Source of the DNA: Pseudomonadota bacterium
Lineage (GTDB): Bacteria > Pseudomonadota > Gammaproteobacteria > Halothiobacillales > Halothiobacillaceae
Reading direction: 5' to 3'
Assembly (NCBI GenBank): GCA_021795795.1
Contig: JAJYPA010000520.1
Span: 1 to 5,760, forward strand
DNA length: 5,760 nucleotides
The notes under the pieces were generated by a model. That model was given only the letters and a program-made list of their open reading frames with translations, was not told the DNA's origin and did not search any database. This document shows, one piece after another, positions 1 through 5,760 of the stretch; positions within the stretch are counted from its first letter, which is position 1, and every line of letters begins with the position of its first letter. The position numbers were made by a program, and so were the translations under genes.

Positions 1-1
1 G

Positions 2-2164
2 ACTTTCGTCATGGTCACCGACCGCAATGACCTCGATGGCCAGCTTTATGAAACCTTCGATGCAGCCTATGACAAGCTCCGCACCAAGCCGGTGAAGATC
101 GACAGCCATGACGATCTACGCCGCAAGCTTGGCGAACTGCCTGCCGGTGGCATCTTTTTCACGACCATCCAGAAGTTCAAGCCCAAGGTGCCGGGGCAGC
201 GGATGGAGCCCATCTCCACGCGCCGCAACCTCGTCGTTATTTGCGACGAGGCGCACCGCACCCAGTACGGTTTCAAGGCTGTGGTGGACAGCAAGACCGG
301 CATCACCCGCTATGGCCTGGCCACGCATCTGCGCGATGCCTTCCCGCATGCCGTGTTCATGGGCATGACCGGCACGCCGACATCTGCCGAAGACCGCGAC
401 ACCCAGGGCGTGTTCGGCGACTATGTGGACATCTACGACGTGGCAGACTCCCAGGAGGACAAGACCACCGTCCCCATCCTTTATGAAGCTCGTGTCATCG
501 ACCTGGCTTACAACGAGCAGATCGACAGCGACCTGGACGCCGACCTGGACGCGCTGCTGGACGACGACCAGGATGACAGCGTGCATGATCGCGCCGTGTC
601 CCGCCTGACACGGCTGGAATCGGTGGCCATGGCCGAGAACCGGCTGGGGCGGCTTGCCGGGGATCTGGTCAACCACTGGGAAGAGCGACTCGCATCCCTC
701 GATGGCAAGGGCATGATCGTGGCGATCTCCCGCAAGGCGGCCGTGGCGCTGTACAACGAGATCATCCAACTGCGCCCCGAGTGGCACGATCCCGACCTCA
801 CCAAGGGCGCGATCAAGATCGTAATGACCAGCCCGGCGTCTGACCCTCCGGAACTGCGCGCCCATGCCCTGAGCGCGGCACAGAAAAAGACCCTGGAAAA
901 GCGCCTCAAAGACCCCGACGATCCGCTCAAGCTGGTGATCGTGCGCGATATGTGGCTGACCGGCTTCGACGCGCCCTCGCTGCACACCCTCTATGTGGAC
1001 AAGCCCATGAAAGGGCATGGATTGATGCAGGCCATCGCCCGCGTGAACCGAGTCTGGCGCGATAAGCCCGGCGGCCTGGTGGTGGACTACATTGGTATCG
1101 GTCCGGAACTGCGGCTGGCGATTGCCGAGTATGCCAACCTCACTAAGACGACCGAGCCACCCGTCGATTTCATTGACAACGCTGTGCCGGTACTGCTCGA
1201 TACCGTGGATGTGATCCGTGGCATGTACCACGGCTTCGACTATTCCAGTTTCCGACAGTCTCCCCAGGCCATGTTGTCCATTCTTGCCCCAGCCATGGAT
1301 CATATTGCAGGCTTCGATGCTGAAGACGATGGCCATGGACGCAATCGGGGCATCAAGCGCTATCTGGATCAGGCCACCAAGTTGGCCAGGCTGCAGGCCC
1401 TTTGCGGGACGCACTCGGAAGCTCTTGCGCTTCGTGATGAGATCGCCTTCTTCCTGGCAATCCGGAGCATGCTCGTGAAGAGCACGCGTACCGGCTCGGA
1501 GACAAGTCAGATCGAGCGCGAAGCGGCGATGCGCCAATTGGTATCCAAGGCCATCGTGGTGGGTGAAGTGACGGACGTTTACAAAAGCATGGGCCTGGAT
1601 AAGCCTAATATCTCGGTACTGGATGAGGGATTCCTGGGAGAAATCGCACAATCGCCCCAGCGCAACCTCGCCGCCGAACTGCTGCAGCGACTCATTGATG
1701 ATGAGATCAAAGCGCGCGGACGGCGCAACGTCACGCAGCAGGCCCTGTTCACGACCAAGCTCGAAGAAGCTATCGCCCGCTATCGATCCCGCGCACTGAC
1801 CACGGTGCAGGTGATCGAAGAACTTCTCAAACTGGCACACGAGTTGAACGAGGCCAAACCGCCGGAAGGCATGACGGAAGACGAATTCGCCTTCTACCAG
1901 GCCTTGGCACAGAACGAATCGGCGGTGCAGATCATGGGAGACCCGATCTTGCGTGCCTTGGCGCACGAGTTGACCGACAAGCTGCGCAAATCCGCGACCG
2001 TGGACTGGAATAAGCGTGAAAGCGCGCGCCAGCGCATGCGCGTACTGGTCAAGGTATTATTGGGCAAGTACCGCTACCCGCCCGATAAGCAGCCAGAGGC
2101 CATCGACAAGGTGATCGAGCAGGCGGAACTATTTGCCGACGAATGGGCTGTAGACAATGACTGA
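2..2164 (+). CDS. hsdR: Type I restriction enzyme subunit R (HsdR), 5'-partial
   Basis: This is the ATP-dependent DNA translocase/endonuclease subunit of a type I restriction-modification complex, which works with HsdM and HsdS to cut unmodified foreign DNA. The frame is open from the left edge, so the ATG at 11 is internal. About 720 residues are visible; full HsdR proteins are usually near 1000, so the PD-(D/E)xK nuclease domain and Walker A motif lie upstream. Counting from the ATG at 11, visible superfamily 2 helicase motifs are TDRNDLDGQL (3-12, motif Ia region), DEAH (79-82, Walker B), GMTGTPT (118-124, motif III), a motif V region around DMWLTGFDAPS (313-323) and QAIARVNR (340-347, motif VI). 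The C-terminal half matches the HsdR C-terminal (DUF3387-like) region, ending in the typical YPPDKQPEAI segment and a QAE helix. An acidic linker rich in Asp spans about 171-194. No frameshift is seen. hsdM and hsdS are not in the window. Family assignment is very secure. Confidence 0.97.
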   Translation, partial: TFVMVTDRNDLDGQLYETFDAAYDKLRTKPVKIDSHDDLRRKLGELPAGGIFFTTIQKFKPKVPGQRMEPISTRRNLVVICDEAHRTQYGFKAVVDSKTGITRYGLATHLRDAFPHAVFMGMTGTPTSAEDRDTQGVFGDYVDIYDVADSQEDKTTVPILYEARVIDLAYNEQIDSDLDADLDALLDDDQDDSVHDRAVSRLTRLESVAMAENRLGRLAGDLVNHWEERLASLDGKGMIVAISRKAAVALYNEIIQLRPEWHDPDLTKGAIKIVMTSPASDPPELRAHALSAAQKKTLEKRLKDPDDPLKLVIVRDMWLTGFDAPSLHTLYVDKPMKGHGLMQAIARVNRVWRDKPGGLVVDYIGIGPELRLAIAEYANLTKTTEPPVDFIDNAVPVLLDTVDVIRGMYHGFDYSSFRQSPQAMLSILAPAMDHIAGFDAEDDGHGRNRGIKRYLDQATKLARLQALCGTHSEALALRDEIAFFLAIRSMLVKSTRTGSETSQIEREAAMRQLVSKAIVVGEVTDVYKSMGLDKPNISVLDEGFLGEIAQSPQRNLAAELLQRLIDDEIKARGRRNVTQQALFTTKLEEAIARYRSRALTTVQVIEELLKLAHELNEAKPPEGMTEDEFAFYQALAQNESAVQIMGDPILRALAHELTDKLRKSATVDWNKRESARQRMRVLVKVLLGKYRYPPDKQPEAIDKVIEQAELFADEWAVDND
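529..552 (+). repeat. Perfect 12-bp tandem duplication inside hsdR
   Basis: The 12-mer cgacctggacgc occurs twice head to tail (529-540 and 541-552). It is in frame and encodes a doubled Asp-Leu-Asp-Ala unit within the acidic linker between helicase motifs III and V of HsdR. The length is a multiple of three, so the reading frame is kept. It may be a small slippage duplication. Confidence 0.8.
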
Positions 2165-2882
2165 CGAGCAGGGCCGTACTTTCATCGTCTATCAGCTTAG
2201 CGGCGTGCGGGAAGCTGTCGCCCATGGCGCGACGGCGCCAGAACTTGGCGATGTGACAGCCATCATTAAACAAGATGGCGATGAGTCACGTACGCAGATC
2301 TACAGTGAGTATGTCGCAGGTCGCTTGGCGGCCATGGTGGGCATTACCGTTGCCGCTGGTGTTTTCGTCGCACATGCCCGGGGCTTGCGCTACGCCAGTC
2401 TCAAGATTGCTGAAGTCGGCTTTACGTTGACGGATATTGAAGAGGAGCGCGCTGGAGAAGTTGCTGCGCGGTATCCGGTCGAAGCAGCAAACCTTGCTGT
2501 ATTCGACGCCTGGATTTGCAATGCAGATCGCAGTGGGAATCTGCGCGCCAATCTGGCCAAATCCACAGACAACATGATGATTGGTCTCGACCATGGAGGT
2601 AGCCTGCTGTCTGTAGCGAGCACCATTGATACCGCGCTGGATCGGCTCAAACAAGTTGATTGGCCCCCAAGCCATGTTTTCAAAGGCATGCTAGATGCGC
2701 GGCTGACGAAAGCCATGATCGATAGAATCCAAGGACTTCCCGATTTGGCCATCCAGGATGCCTGTATCCTCGGTGGAACTGTAGGGTCCGCTATGTTGAC
2801 GGATCAGGCAATGCTTGCTGAGGCGTTGATTTGGAGGCGAGATAGCCTTTCACTTATCGTTAATAGACTACTATTCGATTAG
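2157..2882 (+). CDS. HipA-like kinase-domain protein coupled to hsdR
   Basis: Predicted cytoplasmic 241-residue protein with the residue pattern of the HipA-like / PI3-4-kinase fold. K38 (in AIIKQ) fits the ATP-binding lysine and E51 (SEYVAGRLA) the helix-C glutamate. The stretch FDAWICNADRSGNL (116-129) carries the catalytic loop N-x-D-R-x-x-x-N type motif (N122, D124, R125, N128). LDHGG (144-148) gives the DFG-like metal-binding aspartate D145. No TM segment or signal peptide is seen. It is far shorter than HipA (about 440 residues) and lacks room for the HipA N-terminal subdomain, so it resembles the smaller HipA_2-type kinases. The ATG overlaps the hsdR stop by 8 bases and has no convincing Shine-Dalgarno sequence, which suggests translational coupling. 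No HipB-like antitoxin gene is next to it. The fold is inferred from motifs; substrate and role, whether regulator, toxin or anti-phage effector, are unknown. Confidence 0.72.
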   Translation: MTDEQGRTFIVYQLSGVREAVAHGATAPELGDVTAIIKQDGDESRTQIYSEYVAGRLAAMVGITVAAGVFVAHARGLRYASLKIAEVGFTLTDIEEERAGEVAARYPVEAANLAVFDAWICNADRSGNLRANLAKSTDNMMIGLDHGGSLLSVASTIDTALDRLKQVDWPPSHVFKGMLDARLTKAMIDRIQGLPDLAIQDACILGGTVGSAMLTDQAMLAEALIWRRDSLSLIVNRLLFD

Positions 2883-2900
2883 CGAAACTACCATTAACCA

Positions 2901-4256
2901 TCAACAAACATGAACTCCGACCGCCTCTTTGAATACTTGACTCCCGTCTTTATCTAGGATCTCAATGGTTACCACGTGAATACCACGATAAGCCGTGATC
3001 CGTTCAAATTGCTTCTTATAAATTTCCATCGCGCGTAGATCCCTAGGTTCCGGAGAGTAACTGAATTTGACAATCTCAGGACTAACCTGATCGTCATCTT
3101 CAGCCTCATGACCATAGTTCTGCTTTATGAACCGGCCCCTGATCGGAAACCTGAGACTTCTGAGAGCAATAGGGTCTATGGTAAGATTAAACTGAATAGT
3201 TACCCCTTTTGGCAAACAGCTTGACATTGATGGGTAAAGCCTCACCCCAAATTGATCAATGATTTCTGCATAGAACCTGATACCATTACACGAGACAATT
3301 CCACGAGCGAACTCTTCTTTTAGTTCCGTTGGAATTGGCAAGAGCGGAGCAACCGCCTCATAGTTCAACTCCCGAATCGGATAATTAATAGGCGATTCAC
3401 CCGGTAGTTGATAATTAGGCTGGAGAAAAGGTACCCCTATGCGCTGCCCATCGCGCATCACGATTTTTTCAGCTGTTAACGTTTCTGGAAAATCCAGCAG
3501 TCTTAACAGATTATCTCCAAGCATGGTACAGTCTTTTGATGCCATTGATTGCAACTTTGCCGAGGCGTCAACATAAAATGACGTAGCTGTTACTTCGTTC
3601 ACTTCCGAATATCCATAGGATGACCAAAGAACCTCCTTATCGTCTCCAAAATCTATTCCAACTCGAAAACCAAGGTCCCTCGCATCAATTTCACGCGCAT
3701 TCAGAGCAGGAACTACTGCCTCATGCATTACGGTGCGCAGCATGACAGAACAGCAAACAGCGGCCATGGCCGTTGTTTCCTTTGTCTGATTCCTACCACC
3801 AAAATACGCCATCAGGGCGTCACCCATGAATCTGTGAACATGCCCATCCATGGCCCGCACAGTTTCAGAAGCAGCGCGAAGGATGCTATTCTTGATATGC
3901 TGCACATCTTCTAGTGGATAGCAAAGCGACAGGCGAGTTGAGTTCCTAATATCCACAAACATCGTCGTGATGTAATGATGCTCTTGCTCCTCCGTACCTT
4001 CTAAAGCTGCGAAGTCAGGATGGCAACCAATCCGACCACGGTTCACATCCGATGCTTTACCGAACCACTGGCGTATTGGTCGCTGCATGCTATACTCCTC
4101 CTGAATAGCAGGTAAGACCGCGCTATCGGCACGTGCCACAATGCCCTCCCTCAGATTTTCTGTTGCAGCGCTAGACTTCACCATCTTTTGGCGATTTAGC
4201 TTTCCAGAGAGCATGATATCGAAACTTTTTCGGAACTGCTCAACATTGCTATCCAT
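2901..4256 (-). CDS. pycC: Pycsar pyrimidine nucleotide cyclase (class III cyclase with AGS-C-like domain)
   Basis: This 451-residue protein is a class III nucleotide cyclase. Metal-binding aspartates are D102 (MFVDIRNST) and D146 (HRFMGDALMAYF), 44 residues apart as in canonical class III enzymes. The catalytic domain spans about 93-255, preceded by a mostly helical N-terminal region and the segment RIGCHPDF (75-82), which I associate with Pycsar cyclases. The C-terminal part (about 310-451) is a beta-rich region with RGRF and EIYKKQFERITAYRG elements, consistent with an AGS-C sensor domain. Positions that bind purine or the transition state in adenylyl cyclases look changed: R142 for Lys, T223 for Asp, D230 for Asn, K234 for Arg (aligned by eye). 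With the adjacent PycTM-type effector, the best call is a cCMP- or cUMP-producing cyclase triggered by phage. The start at 4256 has AAGGA seven bases upstream, directly after the effector stop codon. Which nucleotide it makes cannot be read from the sequence. An ordinary adenylyl cyclase is less likely. Confidence 0.87.
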   Translation of the reverse strand: MDSNVEQFRKSFDIMLSGKLNRQKMVKSSAATENLREGIVARADSAVLPAIQEEYSMQRPIRQWFGKASDVNRGRIGCHPDFAALEGTEEQEHHYITTMFVDIRNSTRLSLCYPLEDVQHIKNSILRAASETVRAMDGHVHRFMGDALMAYFGGRNQTKETTAMAAVCCSVMLRTVMHEAVVPALNAREIDARDLGFRVGIDFGDDKEVLWSSYGYSEVNEVTATSFYVDASAKLQSMASKDCTMLGDNLLRLLDFPETLTAEKIVMRDGQRIGVPFLQPNYQLPGESPINYPIRELNYEAVAPLLPIPTELKEEFARGIVSCNGIRFYAEIIDQFGVRLYPSMSSCLPKGVTIQFNLTIDPIALRSLRFPIRGRFIKQNYGHEAEDDDQVSPEIVKFSYSPEPRDLRAMEIYKKQFERITAYRGIHVVTIEILDKDGSQVFKEAVGVHVC

Positions 4257-4263
4257 GAAGAAA

Positions 4264-4268
4264 TCCTT
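4264..4268 (-). promoter_or_regulatory. Shine-Dalgarno site of the cyclase gene
   Basis: AAGGA on the minus strand lies seven bases before the ATG at 4256 and begins immediately after the TAG stop of the effector gene (4269-4271). It fixes the cyclase start and fits a two-gene operon in which ribosomes ending on the effector can reinitiate. Confidence 0.75.
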
Positions 4269-4826
4269 CTATTTTATGACCGGCTTAATCGCTGTTAGTA
4301 ATAGCACGAGGAATAACGCGAACAGAGGAATCTGAAAGCGTACGATGCATTTGTATGCCTTGACGATCAATGCGAATTTGGAGTCCGCAATGGTAGCAAG
4401 CGTATAAGCTTGTTTCGCGAGGTCTCGCACAACGTCCTCTTCCGTAAGTTGGAGGACACTCGTAACGTAGCCATCTCGTCCACCAGGATGTTTTGCTATG
4501 TCACCGAAAAAGATTATTGACGGCAGCTCATAAGTGGCTCGCCCCGAGGGAAGTTGTGGTGCCATAGCCCGGTATGCGTAATGCGCAGCCAGTAAAGTGA
4601 ACACAACAGACAATAGATAAATGGAAAGTAGTAAATACCACGATGCGTTATGGATTTGAGTATCGGAAAGGCTGGAAAGCTTGAAGCCAAGTCCAGCTAT
4701 ATATGCTATGCAGTATGATAGAATTATTGCAACCTTAGAATTGGTGGCATTGATATAAATGTCGAGACGATTTATAATTTCAATAAGTAACTTATGTTTT
4801 TCACCTAATTCATGCGTCTCTGACAT
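4269..4826 (-). CDS. pycTM: Pycsar transmembrane effector (PycTM family)
   Basis: Predicted inner-membrane protein of 185 residues, first gene of the Pycsar pair. From the chosen start it has an N-terminal helix with a EIINRLDIYI segment, TM1 at about 31-49, TM2 at about 63-84, a cytosolic region with the conserved-looking IIFFGDIA (104-111), a helix with QAYTLATIADSKFALIV (139-155), and TM3 at about 164-180. This layout and these motifs match the Pycsar effector family. Known members bind cCMP or cUMP and damage the membrane, halting growth before phage release. I chose ATG 4826 because GGAG sits six bases upstream; ATG 4877 would add 17 residues and overlap the GIY-YIG gene by 20 bases, and ATG 4838 has no ribosome site. 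The cyclase starts 12 bases downstream. The gene is A+T-rich: 4741-4800 holds only 16 G+C by hand count, compared with 40 in hsdR 541-600. Function is inferred by family and partner. Confidence 0.88.
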   Translation of the reverse strand: MSETHELGEKHKLLIEIINRLDIYINATNSKVAIILSYCIAYIAGLGFKLSSLSDTQIHNASWYLLLSIYLLSVVFTLLAAHYAYRAMAPQLPSGRATYELPSIIFFGDIAKHPGGRDGYVTSVLQLTEEDVVRDLAKQAYTLATIADSKFALIVKAYKCIVRFQIPLFALFLVLLLTAIKPVIK

Positions 4827-4832
4827 ATAGGG

Positions 4833-4836
4833 CTCC
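4833..4836 (-). promoter_or_regulatory. Shine-Dalgarno site that decides the effector start
   Basis: GGAG on the minus strand, six bases (CCCTAT) before ATG 4826. The two upstream in-frame ATGs at 4877 and 4838 lack a comparable site, so this favours the shorter 185-residue effector whose N terminus begins MSETHELG. Confidence 0.7.
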
Positions 4837-4857
4837 ATTATAAATTTTTGAAATACG

Positions 4858-5166
4858 TCACAGATCGTAGATCGCATGTCCAGGCAACATACGTTGCATT
4901 GGCCACTGCGCCGCGATCCAGCGTTTTTGTACTGGCGTTAGCCCCTTTATCACGCGCTCCAGCTTACTAGCCTCAGAGCGGTTTGCGCATGGAGTAGCCG
5001 CTATAATACGTAATGGCTTGTTCAGCCGCGTGAACATCGCCCCTTTACCTATGGCATGCTTGCGGAACCGTTCAGTCAGATCTGGCGTAATGCCAGTGTA
5101 GAGCCTGCCATTCTCGCATTCAAGGAGGTAGACGAACCAGACCTGGCTATTCGGTGCGTTCACCAC
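4858..5166 (-). CDS. Small GIY-YIG nuclease-family protein (UPF0213/YhbQ-like)
   Basis: This is a 102-residue single-domain GIY-YIG protein. The signature appears as V12-Y13-L14 and Y23-T24-G25, followed by conserved R33 and H37 (DLTERFRKH), a GKGAMFTR segment (40-47), and EASKLERVIKGL (66-77) with the likely metal-binding glutamate E70 and lysine K74. This order and size match the UPF0213 branch, whose members are stand-alone putative DNA nucleases of poorly known role. It is short but complete, with a C-terminal tail beyond the usual domain (about 88-102). Translation starts at one of two tandem GTG codons (5166 or 5163), with GAGG six bases before the first. The start overlaps the end of the recombinase-like gene by 20 bases, suggesting coupled expression. 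The effector start follows 31 bases after its stop. It may be cargo of the mobile element or an accessory nuclease; a direct role in Pycsar is not established. Confidence 0.9.
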   Translation of the reverse strand: MVNAPNSQVWFVYLLECENGRLYTGITPDLTERFRKHAIGKGAMFTRLNKPLRIIAATPCANRSEASKLERVIKGLTPVQKRWIAAQWPMQRMLPGHAIYDL

Positions 5167-5760
5167 GGATGACCTCGTTTCGGCTCTTGACCATTTCGGC
5201 GTCGACGGTCATATGCAAGTCCCACTCAAAAATCTTCTCAACATAGGCAAGGGTTGGCATTGAAACGCCGAGAATGCGATGCAGTGCGCCACGATCTGTA
5301 ATTCCGGAGTGAATCAGGTTGGCGACCGCGCCTAGGCGCAGAGGTCGCAAGTGCGCCCCCGCAGCAAGGGCCACCTTGTGCCCAAGTAACACGCCACTGT
5401 ACCTGAATATTCGCGTATTGCTGCTTCCATTTTCGGTCGAGCCGATGCCTGGCACGAGCTTTTGTAAGTGCTTGGTCGTCAAGGGGTCCAGCGGCGTCCA
5501 CTGCTCGGCAAACAAAGCCTCGATTTTTCCGTTTCGCTTGCGAAAGTTTCCGTAGGTCAACTCGGCGCTGTGGGTTGGGGTTTGCGCGAACAACGCGAGG
5601 AAGAGGCCTCCCACAATTACTTGCTGATCCTTGGCGTCAAGAATACGTTGCAGCACGAGAAGAATGTCTTTAATTGGCAGGACGGCATCAACAGGCGGTT
5701 TCAGACGACGTTTGGGACGGATAAATCGCTGCGTCAGCCGGAAATTCTGCCGAATAAACT
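5147..5760 (-). CDS. Tyrosine-recombinase-like protein, 5'-partial, degenerate catalytic motifs
   Basis: The frame is open to the right edge: reading upstream from the GTG at 5656 gives LVLLIDKIPLVADV in reverse order with no stop, so that GTG is internal and about 203 C-terminal residues are visible. Counting from that GTG, the pattern resembles the catalytic half of phage-type integrases. A helix GGLFLALFAQTPTHSAEL (16-33) sits where integrases have G-x-R-x-x-E-L. LRPLRLGAVANLIHSGI (103-119) resembles the H-x-x-R-H-x-F-A helix. ILGVSMPTLAYVEKIF (128-143) resembles L-G-H-s-x-x-x-T-x-x-Y. Catalytic-type residues look partly replaced: H29 for the first Arg, R104 for His, V131 for His. R107 is kept and Y138 is a possible nucleophile, two positions off the usual spacing. 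It may therefore be inactive or belong to a divergent recombinase group such as those found in multi-recombinase elements. Its stop lies 20 bases inside the GIY-YIG gene. The call is tentative because similarity was judged by eye. Confidence 0.5.
   Translation of the reverse strand, partial: FIRQNFRLTQRFIRPKRRLKPPVDAVLPIKDILLVLQRILDAKDQQVIVGGLFLALFAQTPTHSAELTYGNFRKRNGKIEALFAEQWTPLDPLTTKHLQKLVPGIGSTENGSSNTRIFRYSGVLLGHKVALAAGAHLRPLRLGAVANLIHSGITDRGALHRILGVSMPTLAYVEKIFEWDLHMTVDAEMVKSRNEVIRGERTE
5173..5176 (-). promoter_or_regulatory. Shine-Dalgarno site of the GIY-YIG gene
   Basis: GAGG on the minus strand, six bases upstream of the tandem GTG codons at 5166/5163 and lying inside the 3' end of the recombinase-like gene. 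It supports a GTG start, since there is no in-frame ATG before the GIY-YIG domain begins. Confidence 0.65.

Noticed and set aside
116..1966. 616-codon open frame antisense to hsdR
   Set aside because: It lies fully opposite a clear HsdR coding sequence with conserved helicase motifs. Its translation is rich in His, Gly, Arg and Val, as expected from the complement of GC-rich coding DNA, and it has no recognisable domain.
2286..2752. Two overlapping minus-strand open frames opposite the kinase gene
   Set aside because: Both are antisense shadows of the kinase frame, with no domain, no good ribosome site and no conserved motif.
2857..2895. Small inverted repeat AATAG-ACTA-CTATT near the end of the kinase gene as a terminator
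   Set aside because: The stem has only five A+T-rich pairs and is not followed by a T tract on either strand, so it is unlikely to be an intrinsic terminator.
3723..3914. 63-codon plus-strand frame inside the cyclase gene
   Set aside because: It is antisense to the cyclase catalytic core around D146 and shows no features of its own.
4827..4877. Longer effector start at ATG 4877
   Set aside because: It would overlap the GIY-YIG gene by 20 bases. The added residues are not needed for the fold, and GGAG six bases before ATG 4826 is a better start signal. The longer form cannot be fully excluded.
5147..5656. Complete 169-residue gene starting at GTG 5656
   Set aside because: The frame stays open upstream to the window edge and the upstream residues look like coding sequence, so the true start is probably beyond 5760.
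1..5760. CRISPR array, tRNA genes, IS ends or attachment-site repeats
   Set aside because: A read-through of both strands showed no regularly spaced repeats, tRNA-like cloverleaf or clear terminal inverted repeats. Short or imperfect att repeats could be missed by eye.

Overview
This window reads as part of an accessory anti-phage defence island in a proteobacterium-like genome of moderately high GC. Organism and replicon cannot be named from sequence alone. Six genes fill nearly all of it, and no tRNA, rRNA, CRISPR array or complete insertion sequence was seen.

Left part (1-2882, + strand). The window opens inside hsdR, the motor/endonuclease subunit of a type I restriction-modification system. 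The N-terminal nuclease domain and Walker A motif lie upstream, outside the window. Its stop codon overlaps by 8 bases the start of a 241-residue protein with the catalytic residue pattern of a HipA-like (PI3/4-kinase-fold) Ser/Thr kinase. The overlap suggests the two are made together, so the kinase is a candidate accessory part of this restriction locus.

Middle part (2901-4826, - strand). Two genes 12 bases apart form what looks like a Pycsar anti-phage system. The first is a three-TM effector of the PycTM type and the second is a class III nucleotide cyclase of the pyrimidine-cyclase (PycC) type with a probable AGS-C C-terminal domain. In known Pycsar systems phage infection triggers synthesis of cCMP or cUMP, which activates the membrane effector and stops the cell. 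These genes are clearly richer in A+T than hsdR, which fits separate acquisition. They converge on the kinase gene across an 18-base gap.

Right part (4858-5760, - strand). A small GIY-YIG nuclease-family protein sits just upstream of the Pycsar pair. Its start overlaps by 20 bases the end of a gene that runs off the right edge. The visible end of that gene resembles the catalytic domain of a tyrosine recombinase with several signature residues replaced. The four minus-strand genes are tightly packed (20-base overlap, 31-base gap, 12-base gap) and could form one transcription unit, recombinase-like > GIY-YIG > effector > cyclase. That would make the Pycsar pair cargo of a mobile or once-mobile element.

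Most of this maps to known families. The least described points are the kinase coupled to hsdR, the altered catalytic residues of the cyclase, and the recombinase-like/GIY-YIG/Pycsar arrangement.
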